64,000 nt of DNA from Megalobrama amblycephala (lineage: Eukaryota > Chordata > Actinopteri > Cypriniformes > Xenocyprididae), in assembly GCF_018812025.1 (NCBI RefSeq), contig NC_063054.1, forward strand, positions 35,918,396 through 35,982,395, given 5' to 3'. This document shows positions 33,613 to 46,200 of this stretch, one piece after another. How positions within the stretch are numbered: the stretch's first letter is position 1; the number at the start of each line of letters is the position of its first letter. The notes under the pieces are model-generated. The model did no database searches and had not been told where the DNA came from. It worked only from the letters and a program-made list of their open reading frames with translations. The position numbers and the translations under genes were made by a program.

Positions 33613-35769
33613 TGCAATTGGCATGCTGACTGCAGAAATGACCACCAGAGCTGTTGCCCGTGAATTGAATGTTCATTTCTCTACCATAAGCCATCTCCAA
33701 AGGCAAGAGAATTTGGCAGTACATCCAACTGGCCTCACAACTGCAGACTACGTGTAACCACACCAGCCCAGGACCTCCACATCCAGCATCTTCACCTCCA
33801 AGATCGTCTGAGACCAGCCACCTGGACAGCTGCTGCAACAATCGGTTTGCATAACCAAAGAATTTCTGCACAAACTGTCAGAAACCGTCTCAGGGAAGCT
33901 CATCTGCATGCTCGTCATCCTCATCGGGGTCTCGACCTGACTGCAGTTCATCGTCGTAACCGACTTGAGTGGGCAAATGCTCACATTCGATGGCGTCTGA
34001 CACTTTGGAGAGGTGTTCTCTTCACGGATGAATCCCGGTTTTCACTGTACAGGGCGGATGGCAGACAGCGCATGGCGTTGTGTGGGTTAGCGGTTTGCTG
34101 ATGTCAACGTTGTGGATCGAGTGGTGGCGGTGGGGTTATGGTATGGGCAGGCGTATGTTATGGACAACGAACACAGGTGCATTTACTGATGGCATTTTGA
34201 ATGATACCGTGATGAGATCCTGAGGCCCACTGTTGTGCCATTCATCCACAACCATCACCTCATGATGCAGCATGATAATGCACAGCCCCATGTTGCAAGG
34301 ATCTGTACACAATTCCTGGAAGCTGAAAACATCCCTGTTCTTGCATGGCCAGCATACTCACCGGACATGTCACCCATTGAGCATGTTTGGGATTTGCCAA
34401 TATCCAGCAACTTCACACAGCCATTGAAGAGGAGTGGACCAACATTCAACAGTCCACAATCAACAACCTGATCAACTCTATGTGAAGGAGATGTGTTGCA
34501 CTGCGTGAGGCAAATAGTGGTCACACCAGATACTGAATGGTTTTTGGACCACCCCAAAACAGTAAAACTGCCTTTTATTGTGGCCAGCCTAAGGCACACC
34601 TGTGCAATAATCATGCTGTCTAATCAGCATCTTGATATGCCACACCTGTGAGGTAGATGGATTATCTCGGCAAAGGAGAAGTGCTCACTAACACAGATTT
34701 AGACAGATTTGTGAACAATATTTGAGAGAAATAGGCCTTTTGTGTACATAAAAAAAGTCTTAGATCTCTGAGTTCAGCTCATGAAAAATGGGGGCAAAAA
34801 CAAAAGTGTTGCGTTTATAATTTTGTTCAGTGTATAAATAGTGAAAAGAAGAGGGCCCAAGACAGAACCTTGAGGTACACCAGAACTGATTGATTTGGTG
34901 GAAGATTTGTGCTTCTATAACAAATTGTTGCCTATCTGTCAAATAGGAGGAAAACCAGTCAAAGGCTGGGCCAGTAATTCTAGTTGCTGAAAGCTGTGAC
35001 AGGAGTATCTCATGACTAAAAGTGTCAAAAGCTGAGCTGAGGTCTAACAGAAGGAGAATGCAAAAAGCACCAGAATCAGAAGCTAGAAGGAGATCTTTAA
35101 GAACCTTAACCAGGCTGTTTCAGGACTGTGGGATGGATGAAAGCCAGACTAGAAAGGCTCATGTGCTGTTAAATAGGCCTGTAACTAGGAGGCAACAACT
35201 TTTTCTAATATCTTAGAGAGGTTTGAAATAGGTTTTAATTACGAGATTAAATATAGGAAAATATGAGATTAAAAGTTGTCATATTTTTGGCTTTTCAAGT
35301 CATAATTTTGACTTTTCATCAAATAATTATGACTAAGAATGTCATTGTTTTGAGTTTTATGCCATAATTATGATTTACAAAAGCATTTTTTCTTATGTGG
35401 CAGAAATGGGTTTTGCACGTTTGTTAATTTATTTATTTATTTATTTATTTATGGGTGTTGTAAAAGCCATACAGTATTTGTATACTTAAAATAGTTTGTT
35501 CTGTATCTTTTGCAGCACAGAAATTAAACTGAACATGTAAGAATAATATAAGTCTACTTACAAAATGTTAATTCTGTTTATTTTGTGTAGGCATTTTCTT
35601 TAAAGAAAAAACAGTTTTTGTTTCATTTGTAAGTATCAGCTAGATTAATAAATGAGGTGGTGATGGTCATTATTCAGTACTAAGTATGATAACTGTATGA
35701 ATAATATGAACAGATATCAAAACTATGACATGTCTGAGATGTCATATAGAGACCATGTGAGTTTCTGTA

Positions 35770-35976
35770 AAAATGCACACTCAAAAAGGAAAAGAGAGAA
35801 ACAGACTCAAAGGGGTGGAGGCAGACATCAGGGTGGAGTTTGTCAAGTGATGTCTGAATGAAAACGAAGGTATCTACACATTCAAGAGAGAGAAACAGAG
35901 GTAGAGAGCTTGTCTGCAACCTCCTCCTACAGACAGCTGGAGAGAAACTCACACTGACTCAACTCAAACCATCACA
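35770..35976 (+). other. Candidate 5' non-coding exon of the prdm1-like gene
   Basis: The first coding exon of prdm1 starts behind an acceptor-like ACACAG (37225-37230) and has an in-frame stop upstream of its ATG, so a leader exon should exist upstream. A purine-rich, repeat-poor stretch ends at 35976 in a good donor (ACA followed by gtaagtg). It has no long open frame. This is an inference from splice consensus only. Confidence 0.3.
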
Positions 35977-37249
35977 GTAAGTGTGCATTTTACTCTAACT
36001 GAACATGCAGTTGGTTTGTAGTAGGGTATCGTGTGAGAAGCGTATGAATCAGCTGAAGATCAGTCTGAAGGAAAACTCTTCAGGTCAGATGTGTTGTGGT
36101 CACAGCGCTGTGTGAGAGCGAGAACGCTGCTCTTTTATTGAGTTTCATTCTTACTGGTTTGTTCATCTGAGCTCCCACATCAAACTGACAGGACTTGGAC
36201 CTGTCAAACGTGTGCTTTTGATCAGATCGGAATAAAAAAGATCAGTAAAATGTTTGCATTCTTTATATAGGACAATTGTATTGCTCAGTTGGTTCTCATT
36301 CATAGCTCCAGAGACTTATGTTTTATATAATTGACATAATGTTATCTCAAATGCTTCTTTAAATATAGATGCAAATGAGACATTTGACATAGAGTACAGT
36401 AAAATTATAGAGCTATAAAATGAATGTGGAGAGCAGCTGAAGGTTTTTTGCTTTTGATTGCAAATTATTATGGAGATATTACTGGAAAATATCCATTTGA
36501 GCTCCATTTTCCCCACTTAACAGGGAACATTATCAGAACATTCTGGCAAGGTTCTCACAAAGTTATGAACTTTAGTCCTTCCAGTAATTTTAATAACGTT
36601 TATTCAGAGTTAACTGGGATATTCCTGAAATGTTTGCACAGAAACATTATTTTTACATCGTTCATGGAACGTTTTTTTCTGAAATGTTTTGGACGTTTTT
36701 TTTTTAAATGTTAATACTTGTTTCAGAGAACATTCAAAAGTAATGTTCTCATAATGTTTGCAAAATTATCAGATTGAATGTTCCCTTAATGTTTGTGTAA
36801 CAAAGAAAAAAACTGGACTCTTTGAATGTTCAGGGAACATTCGGAGATAAAATTTCATAGCTTAACAGGAACTTCAGCAAAACGTTCCTATGATATATTT
36901 TATTAGCTGGGTCATTTGTGTTTTGTCTTTCCAATTGCTCATTTTCTTAAGTAAAAGATTCAAATGTTCAGTCACATTCAGTTAACTAATGGAAATGTTG
37001 GTTAGTAATTTACCGGAAAGTTAGCAATCACTTACACTTCGTTCTGTTTATATCATCATGATTTCCAAATGAAGTCAGATGAGTGAATTCAATTACTATT
37101 TCTTCTTTTTTTTTTGCATAAACTTCTATTTTAAATCATGAATGTGATTTTTGCCAGTAGCAAGCGTGTATGCATGAGAAATACAGAAAAAATTGATCAT
37201 TTTTCTGTCTGTCTGTCATACACAGGTGTAATCTTAACTCGGATTTGTT

Positions 37250-40200
37250 ATGCCATCTAAAACACTCACCACCACAGCAAACAAGCGCATCACTGTACAA
37301 ATTGAGGACAGCGTGGATGTGACACACACCCGTCATGTTAAAGATCAATGTGAGATGGAAACCAGAGCCCAGACATCATTACCCAGATACCTCAGATTTA
37401 CACATCGCAATCAGGTACACACATACATACTTGTACAGTGACTTCAAAAATATATTTGGATGCTTAAATTGAAAAAAAATTGAAATCAAATAAATGTTAC
37501 TTGAAATAAAATTTTAACTGAAATTAAATGTAATATAGCTGCATGCATCAATTAAGGGGGCCAAGCACAAAAAAGGCATGATGAGTTATGCGAGCATGGC
37601 TGGGAGCATCAGACCAACTGCAACAATGAGTAATTAAAGACATTTTATAGGATTTTAGTCAAAATGTCTGAAAAATCAAAAATTCAGTCACATGTAATAT
37701 GATTTAATTGCGTATACTATTTAACCAATAGGTGGCGCTGTTACCAAATTGAGGTGGTGTGGTCAGTGTGAGGTAACAATGACACGTACAAAGTTTGGTG
37801 TCAAAAAGCATTGCAGAGTTACAGGCTCAGATCAGCTTGGCACCATGGGCAACATTTCAGAAGTTCTAAGCAAAAATTAAGCATTCATTTCTCTTGACCT
37901 GTAGGTGGCGCTCTGCTGAAACTCTGCAAGTAGCCTCAGGTCATGCTTGTAATGACATGTACCAAGTTTGGTCTTATTACAGCAAGTCATTGCTTAGATA
38001 CAGCCTCACGTCCATTTTGGCGTGCTCCTGTTCAAATATGTTTGCGCATTATTGGAGAATCTAAAATTGCTCTGGTTACTGTTCAGACTGTCCTCAATCT
38101 GTGTGCCAGATTTCATAATTTTCCCACAAACGTTTCTATTGGCTGTCTAGACTTCCAGAGCAAAAGAAGAAGAAGAAGAAGAAAACTAATGGATATAATA
38201 GATGACTTCGCAACTTCAGTGCTTGGCCCATAAATATAAAAAACTAATCCCCATCTAATTGCCAAGGCAACATTTCTCATTTTCATTTAGATTAACTTGA
38301 TGTACTAAAATAACTAAAACTAAATTTAAAAAAAACTATATAGTCTTTTAAAAAAACTATAAAAATGGCAAAAAAAAACCTTAAACTTAAAAATATAAAA
38401 AAAAAAAAATCAAAATATTAATTAAAAACATCTCAATGATACTAAAATAACTGTTATGTCATTGCATTAGGTACAAAATATTAAATAAGTATAAATTCAT
38501 TGTAAAGAAAGATACCACAAGCACATTTTTCAAGTAAAACAGTAAAACGTGTGGTAATGTGATGAACTACTCTTCTAGAGAACTGACTTTATACATCAAA
38601 AAAAATCACTTAAACATGAATTTCACATTTAAATGCTCATGCACAAATATGCTCCATTTTTCAAAGTGTTCACAAAGCAACAGTTTTTACAAGTAAAGAG
38701 GCACTTTACTGGATAAACGGAGACAGAGCTTTCTGAGTCATCTATAGTCCGAGGTTAATTTATCACCGCACACATTGGTTTCGCTGCAAATAGTTTTTTT
38801 TTTTTGTGTGTAATGCTTTCTGATTTTCTTCTATTGTGCTGTTAGAAGGAGCTGGGTGTTTTCACCACAGAACCCATTCCTGTAGGGACCCGGTTCGGCC
38901 CGCTGCTGGGAGAACCTCTGCACCGTGAAGATATATCTGCAAACATCAACCGGAAACACATCTGGATGGTACGTCAACAGATGTGCACACAAGAAAGATA
39001 AGAAACGTGTGTGTGTGTGTGTGTGTGTATAAGTGAGTGTGTGTGAGATCAAAAACCATTTTGAGTCATTGAGGTTCATATTTACCAGTCATGTTTCAGG
39101 GGGGGTGTGTGCTCATGTTGGGTTTCTCTGACGCACTCCTTCTCGCTTACATGTGCCAGTAAAGCTATACACTCCTATCTCACACACTGACTCAGCAAGG
39201 AAGTGGCTGACAGGAGCGCGCACACACACACACGAGAACAAGGTTTCCAGAAAACCTTAATAGCTCACTCTGCTGCATTTGCAGCACCATTGAATTTCAC
39301 ACTTCAGAAATTCAGTCAATATATTTGAAGAGAGTTAAATGGGGCAAAATTATGCACAAAATTTGAAATGTCAAATTTCTTGTAAAAGATGTTTTGATTT
39401 GATTTTTTATAGGTAATATACAATGCATAACAAGCACTACTGTTTAAAAGTTTGGAGTCAGTAGGACAGTTTATTTTTTTATTCAGCAAGGATGCACTAA
39501 ATTTATCAAAAGGGACAGTAAAAACATTTACAATGTTGCACAAGATTTCTATATCAAATAAATACTGTTCTTTTAAACTTTCTATTAATCAAATAATCCA
39601 GAAAAAATGACATTTATAATGGTGCGCAAGATTTCTGATTCAAATAAATGCTGTTCTTTTGAACTTTATATTCATCAAAGAATCCTGAAAAAATATATCA
39701 CTGTTTCTACAAAAATATGAAGCAGCACAACTGTTTTCAACATTGATAATAATCGTAAATGTTTCTTGAGCAGTAAATCATCATAGTAGAATGATTTCTG
39801 AAGGATCATGTGACACTGAAGACTGGAGTAATGATGCTGAAAATTCAGCTTTGCATTTACATTTAAAAAAAATATTCAAATAGAAAACAGCTTTTTTAAC
39901 TTCATAATACTGCTCTTTTTACTCTATTTTTGATCAAATAAAAAGCCTTGGTGAGCAGAAGACACATTTGAATGGTACTATACAGTATGTTAATGATTAT
40001 ATGTAAATTAAATAGTATTTGACATAAAATAATTAAATTCAATACCAAACAAATACAACCTTATGAATGTCTAGAGGGCTAAATATTTCTCTAAATGAAT
40101 TTGTTCTCTCTATATGACTGCATCGCATGCAAAGTAAGTTCATAAATGAGCAAGCCCAATCTCTTAAGTTCGATATTAGACAGAATGAACTAAACTGAAA

Positions 40201-43200
40201 AAAGAAAGAGAGAAAGAGAAAGACAGACAGAGAGAGAGAAACAGGTGTCGTAAGGTCAAACAGACAGGCTGTACCAGCAGCTAAAAGCGTGAATCAACAT
40301 CTAAACCACAACCTCTCACTTTCACACAGATCGCTCGCACAAATAGATGTGCACTTTAAATCTGAGAGCAAAAGTCTAATGTCACGCAGTTTCATTTCCT
40401 AAACCCCTCTGAATGCTTAATAATGATGTTTGCTAAGCATAGCTATTACTATCGCTCAACACCGATGGATGATAAAAGATGAAAAAATCACATTGAACAG
40501 GATAATTTCATACTTTAATGCATAATTTTTAATCTTCTGTTAAAATGTCAATGCTTTTTCTCCTTGCTAAGATCTTCTCTGAGGGGCAATTACATCACTT
40601 CCTGTCTTGTGAGGGCGAGAGCGACAGCGGTTGGATGTGCTTTGTAAATTCTGCCCCATCTCCTTGGCAACAGAATCTTGCAGGATTCCAAATTGGGATG
40701 CAGGTTTATTTCTATGCAATGAAGGATCTAATGCCGGGGGAGGAGCTACTAGTGGGGCGGAGCCTAGAATACAAGCGGCCAATGAGAAGCGGCCTTTCTG
40801 AAGCGGCCTTTCTGAAGCAGCCACCTCCCCCACACCGTGAGTGACAGCCACAATCAGTTTCTTGCTATTCTGATTGTCAAGAGTACTATACAAATACACT
40901 GAATAAATGTATTTTATTTTATTTGCAATATATTGTGCGGTTTAATGGGATTACAGCTTTAAATTGAACATCATTGACTATATTTTTCACATTTAATTTC
41001 ATTGGAAAGACTGTTTCACCATGTGATGGCTGTTTATTTGTCACAGTGTTTTTTTTATTAGGGGCCAAGCATCGAAGGCACGTAGGCACCTAGTAATCAT
41101 TGGTGTTCTTATTATTCTTCCGTTTCCACTCTGGAAGTCTATGGCAGCCCATAGAACCGCTTGCGGGAAAGTTATGAAATTTGGTACACTTATAGAGGTC
41201 AGTCCCAACATTAACCACACCGATTTTGGACTCTCTAATTTAATCCCTCTAGCGCCACCACCTGTTCAAATTTTCACTCAAGTTTATGCTAATAACTTTT
41301 GTACCATATGGGCCAGAAACAAAATATTCGATTGCACCCTATGACGTCATTTTCCGTCATGTAAAACTTCCCACCATTTTGAATTTCCCGAAAAACATTC
41401 TTTTTCGAACTCCTCTTCGGCCGTTGCTCTGATTTCCATGAAAATTGAACCAGATCATCTTCAGACCATGCCGACACAAAGTAATGGAATTCAAGTTGAT
41501 TTCTCAAACCGTTTTCGAAAAACACGCAAAGAAATTTTACATAGCACTTATGAAAATAGACATAAGGTTGTATCTCTGCAACGCTTTATCATATTCAGAC
41601 CAAACTTGGTACAAGTCATTACAAGCATGACCTGAGTCAACTTGCAGCATTTCGGCGCAGTGCCACTTACTGGTCCGGAGATACAAAGAATGGCTATTTT
41701 TACTTATAAAATGGTTTGTCCAAAAATCATAAAAAAATTATCATATATTCTCGTTAGATTTGGGGCATCATGCCGAGTCGGAGGATATACAATTTCCCCA
41801 TATCGGCCATTTTGAATTTTGTGCTAAAATGCTGTATTTTATGAATGCATTAGTATCATTACGAAACTTGGTATGGGTCATTATCACGATGCCTTGAAGG
41901 AGCTTGAGAAGTTTTGAACCAGCGCCACCTAGTGGTGAAAAAAATATTTATATGCTTATAACTTATAACTATATGCTTATAATTTATTTTCAAGGGAGAA
42001 AGACTCCGGAAGACTCCGGAATCCTTGCCGAGTCCGACGATATCAACAAGCTAGGTTTCGCCTTATGGTTTGTGCATTGTGGTGATTTAGCACTTAAAAA
42101 ACTTTTGCAAATATCTTCAAAACCATTAGTCCGATTAAGACTAAACCAATGTAGGAAACACAGAACCATAGTTTAAAGGTCCCGTTTTTCGTGGTTTTTT
42201 GAAGCTTTGATTGTGTTTATAGTGTGCAATATAACATGTGATCATGTTTCGCGTGTAAAAAAACACAGTATTTTTCACATAATTTAATTATCTGTATACC
42301 GCTGTTTCCACTGTCATAAAAACGGGCTGATGACTTCCTTGTTCTATGAAGTCCCTCCTTCAGAAATACGTAACGAGTTCTGATTGTGCCAGCGGTTCCT
42401 GTGTTGTGATTCGACAGCAGCTTAGCGCTCCTTGCCCGGAAACGTCACTCCTCTTACCATAACGTGGAGATGCACGCGCTCAGTGTTATTGTAAACATGT
42501 ATTTAATTTTACCCGGAATCAGACCCAGTGATTGGACTGCGGGATGAAAATAACAGCGTTTCGACGACATGGCGACAAACACACTCTACAAACGCAACTC
42601 TTGCGTATTCCCGTGGGCGGAGGTTAGTCAAAAAACTGTTTTAGTGACGTCATTAAAGAAGGAAGTAGAGGGATGTAGTCCAAACTGGCTGTTCGATGTA
42701 GGCGACTTCTGTTAAATAAAATATCTCGCTTGGCATTGAACTTTGAGCTTTAAAATTTTACAGATTTTATTTATACTCTAACAACAACACTACACACTAA
42801 CTAAAGTTTGAAATATGGGATCACGAAGAACGGGACCTTTAACTAAATGCTAATACTCAAATGTCAAAATTTTTATAGAAAGTGGCAAAAAAATCAAAAC
42901 AAAGCCTGGGTCATTTTTTTATGTTCTCATTCATTTAAATGTCTATAACTTCAAAACAAAATGAGATATTTTCACCAAATTTGGCACAAACATGCATGGG
43001 CTCACTCTGAGGACACATAAAAAATGTGGTGGGATTGTGCCTCATGGTGGCGCTATAATTGAGCAAAATATGAAATTGCCATTAACTACAATACAGTATC
43101 ATGATAAAAAGTGCTATATTTTATGAATGCATTGGTGTACTATTACGAAACTCAGTATGTGCTATGGGCACCATGCTCTGAAGGTACTCAAAAGGTTTCG

Positions 43201-46200
43201 AGACAAAAATTTTGCATTTTTTTTTTTTAAATGCTAACAGCTTTATATAAATGTGGCCTATTGTAATGAGACTGGTCTTAATAGACTTGGTCCAATTTTC
43301 ACCATCTTTCATCTTCAGACCATGCAGACAAAAAATTACGTATTTCATGTTGATAGACGAAACTGTTTTCTTATACCACAGCAATGAATTAGAGGCTTGA
43401 TGCCAAAATGACTCTTGAGGCTGTATCTCTGCAATGCTTTGACGTATTGACAACACACTTTGCGAGTGTCATTGTCACCTCACTCTGAATTAATTTAGTC
43501 ACAGCGCCACCTATTGGTCGAAAGTGATAAACCAGTAAATCTTTATTATTGACTGTATTTATGGTTTTTCAGCTTTTTTTGATCTAAATGATCTTAATAG
43601 GTCTTTAATTGCTCACTGTTGCAGATGGTCTGACTCGATGTGCCTTCTTTGTGCTTGGCCCTGTAATTGCTGCTTGCAGCTATATTTTTGAATAGTTTAA
43701 AACTTTCTTGTTAAATATAAAGATTTTCTTTCATGTTAATCATTCACTCAAATGTTTTTGCTTTATTTCCTGCTTTAGCTAATTCTCAAGATAAAGATAA
43801 GGTGAGGAGTAGAAAGAGAGGTTATACCGTCACCGAGATCCTGGATCTGAACCCCGGGACTGATCATCACACTGTAACTCCACTTAGCACCATCACACAA
43901 TCTAAATATGGGGAAAAAATGACCAGAGACCTGCAGAATCCAAAATTACCTCCATCTTTGATGACTAATAGCTTCTCTGACATTCCTTTAAACGTAGGAG
44001 GACATGTATACACCCCTGCTATCCCACAATCCTTTATGCCAAGGTATATATGGCCTATTATTCAGTACGTGCCTTCACATCAGCCAATAAGATTTGGCCG
44101 AACAGCAGCACACATGTCTCATAATATTCCCCTTCCACCAATCCACATGTATCCATCTCTTTTGAGTCAAACATCCAAAGAGAATCACCTTTCATTAGCG
44201 TTGACCAATAAAGACGACCTCAAAATTGATGTGAGAGACTCTACAATAAAAGAGACAAAACCTAAAGACTTAACAAAGATGTCACGTAACCCACCGCCAA
44301 CCCTCAGCAACGCAACCGACCCTTCTCCTGCTGAAGTATCCAGTGCTGATGACATCACAGCCAATAGAGACTCACCTGAGATGGGCGTGGCTTCCCCAGG
44401 TGGCTCCTCCTCTGCCGACAGATACGGCACAGAGTCTCAGGGCGCCCAGAAGAAACAGACTGTAGGTTACAAGGCTTTACCGTATCCATTGCAAAGACAG
44501 AATGGAAAGATCCAGTATGAATGTAACGTGTGCGGGAAGAAATTCAGTCAACTGTCAAACCTGAAGGTAAATGAATTATTTTCTTTTATGAATTTCAACA
44601 GTGTCAGTGGTTCAATGAAAGATGTCAGAGATGATGATATATAAGGCATTTTATTATTTTTTACATTTTTAGATATTTTTCAAATCAAGACCTAATGAAA
44701 CTATATATATTATGATGCTCCTAATGGTGATGATGATGGAAAAAATATGAGATGGGAAGAAAAATTATGTGTCAATGCTTTTGTGCATGTTTTTTGTGTT
44801 CCCCTAAGAAACTTTGCTTTGCTCGCAAAACTTTTTTGGGTATTTTGGGTATTATATTTTGGGTATTTTGGATTTTTTTAAAAACCTAATTTTGTGAACT
44901 AGTGCTAGGTTTTTGCCCAATCGGAACCAAACCAGTGCAGCGAGATTCTCCGGAATCTGATTGTCAATAATTATCAAAGAAATAGTTTAAATTTCGATTA
45001 ATGGTCCCCAAGGGCCACCAAAACTTTGAAGTATGTGGAGCCACTTTTACTAAAATGGCTATGATTTGTGAATGGAATGAGATATTTTCACCTGTGGCCA
45101 CGTGAAAAAGGATGAGGTGACTGGCCACTTGGTGGCGCTATAACAGCAAAAAAACATGAAAACGGCTATAACTACTTCATCGCTAGTCCGATCGACTTGA
45201 AAACTGGCATGCAGTGTCTTTCGGTGCGTTCCAAACGGGATATATCGCCCTCCGAAGGGCACTTCGAGTGAAAATAATTATGGCCGCCATATTGAAGGGT
45301 CGTTCCAAACCGAAGTGCTCAAAACTTGCCACTTCAAAGGGCCCTTCGGAATGAAGGATTTCGAAGGGTACAACTGATGGACACTTCGGCCCCCCATGAT
45401 CCTTTGCACAGGGAAGTTGTTTGACGTCACAGAATGGGAACAGGAGGTTAGGAGTTCGATTTTACCTATAAATGAATAGTATTTTTCTATACTACTATAA
45501 TATTTAAACGAGTTCGATTTGGTACATTATTATGGTCAAAACGACATTGTACTTCAACAAAAATACTTTACAGCTCCTTTTATCAGTCCATTTAAATGTT
45601 TAAAATACATAGATACAATATACATGGTGCAATAAACCTAAAATAAATAAATAAATAAAGTAACATTAAACAAAGGGAGCAGCTTGCACAATCTACTCCT
45701 CCTTGATTGTCTCGTTAAGATGACGCTGAAGTGCGTTCCAAAAGAAGAGTTTTTTTGACCCCTACACCCTTCATCCCTTAGAAGCTCTCACTCCGGAGGG
45801 TAAACCCTTTGAAGGGATTAGGGCATAGGGATGAGCCCTTCCGAATGGAACGCAGGGTTTGTCTGAGGTGCCATGATTGTTTATAAGGACATTGGCCCTT
45901 TCCCAAATGGCACACTTCATGTGCACTTTTGGTCTTGTGGACTTACAATGGCTGCTTAAGTCCAAGAGACCGTAGGGTGTTCATTTGTCATTTTAGCTTT
46001 CAGAAGGGTGCTCGCATGCCCTCGATGAGCACTTCTACTGAGCCCGCAAGTCTGCAAGCTTAACTGGCAGTCAAAGCGGCATTACGTCACAAAAGAGTGG
46101 ACTCACAGGAAGACCATGAGGGTATATTTGGCTATTTGGGATAGGGCCATTGATGCATCTCAAAAAAACATGGCCAGCATTAGCCAAGGAAGATTGAGCA

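Larger units (their letters stand above)
31206..34832 (+). mobile_element. Tc1-like element with about 250-bp inverted repeats inserted in the LINE
   Basis: The ends are CACTGAAC...AATTATAAAC (31206) and GTTTATAATTTTGTTCAGTG (to 34832). The target is TA at the right (34833-34834) and TG, a mutated TA, at the left (31204-31205). The long repeats share CCCCCATTTTTCATGAGCTG, GGCCTATTTCTCTCAAATAT and CACTTCTCCTTTGCCGAGAT. The transposase is on the + strand: AQTVRNRLREAHLHARHPHR near 33860, RGVLFTDESRFSLYRADGRQ near 34010, HDNAQPHVARICTQFLEA and YSPDMSPIEHVWD near 34270-34400. The frame breaks at about 34100 and 34200. Confidence 0.88.
30690..35235 (-). mobile_element. L2-type LINE fragment (reverse transcriptase), split by a Tc1 element
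   Basis: On the minus strand, 35235-34835 encodes diverged palm-domain sequence with FDWFSSYLTDRQQF-like and GVPQGSVLGPLLF-like motifs (the latter in one frame at about 34880-34840). 31203-31028 continues with MLPIGQIIKCYGFNFHWYAD; the catalytic YADD is intact. 30980-30720 carries the following NIGVLIDSTLSF region. The two halves abut exactly at the Tc1 target site. Frameshifts exist in the upstream half, so the RT is a pseudogene. Confidence 0.85.
30531..35417. mobile_element. Outer foldback element containing the LINE/Tc1 nest
   Basis: TGCAAAGCCCTTCTCTGCCA with CATAAGAAAAAA at the left is mirrored by TTCTTATGTGGCAGAAATGG with GTTTTGCA at the right. Inside each end are ATAATTATGACTT-type arms. 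The two arms together are only a few hundred bp; everything between about 30690 and 35235 is later insertion. Confidence 0.75.
29543..35769. other. Intergenic interval prep-prdm1: prep promoter side and a nested transposon cluster
   Basis: The first about 200 bp should hold the prep 5' UTR and promoter (no TATA box recognised; CpG patch near 29690-29730). 29.75-30.53 kb shows no gene. 30531-35417 is the nested cluster listed separately. 35.42-35.77 kb is AT-rich with a short (ATTT)n and no gene. Confidence 0.6.

Noticed and set aside
37943..38233. 96-codon open frame in prdm1 intron 1
   Set aside because: Lies inside an interspersed repeat that has copies elsewhere in the window.
43121..43456. 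111-codon minus-strand frame in prdm1 intron 3
   Set aside because: Falls in the GCTGCTTGCAGC-family repeat; no domain seen.
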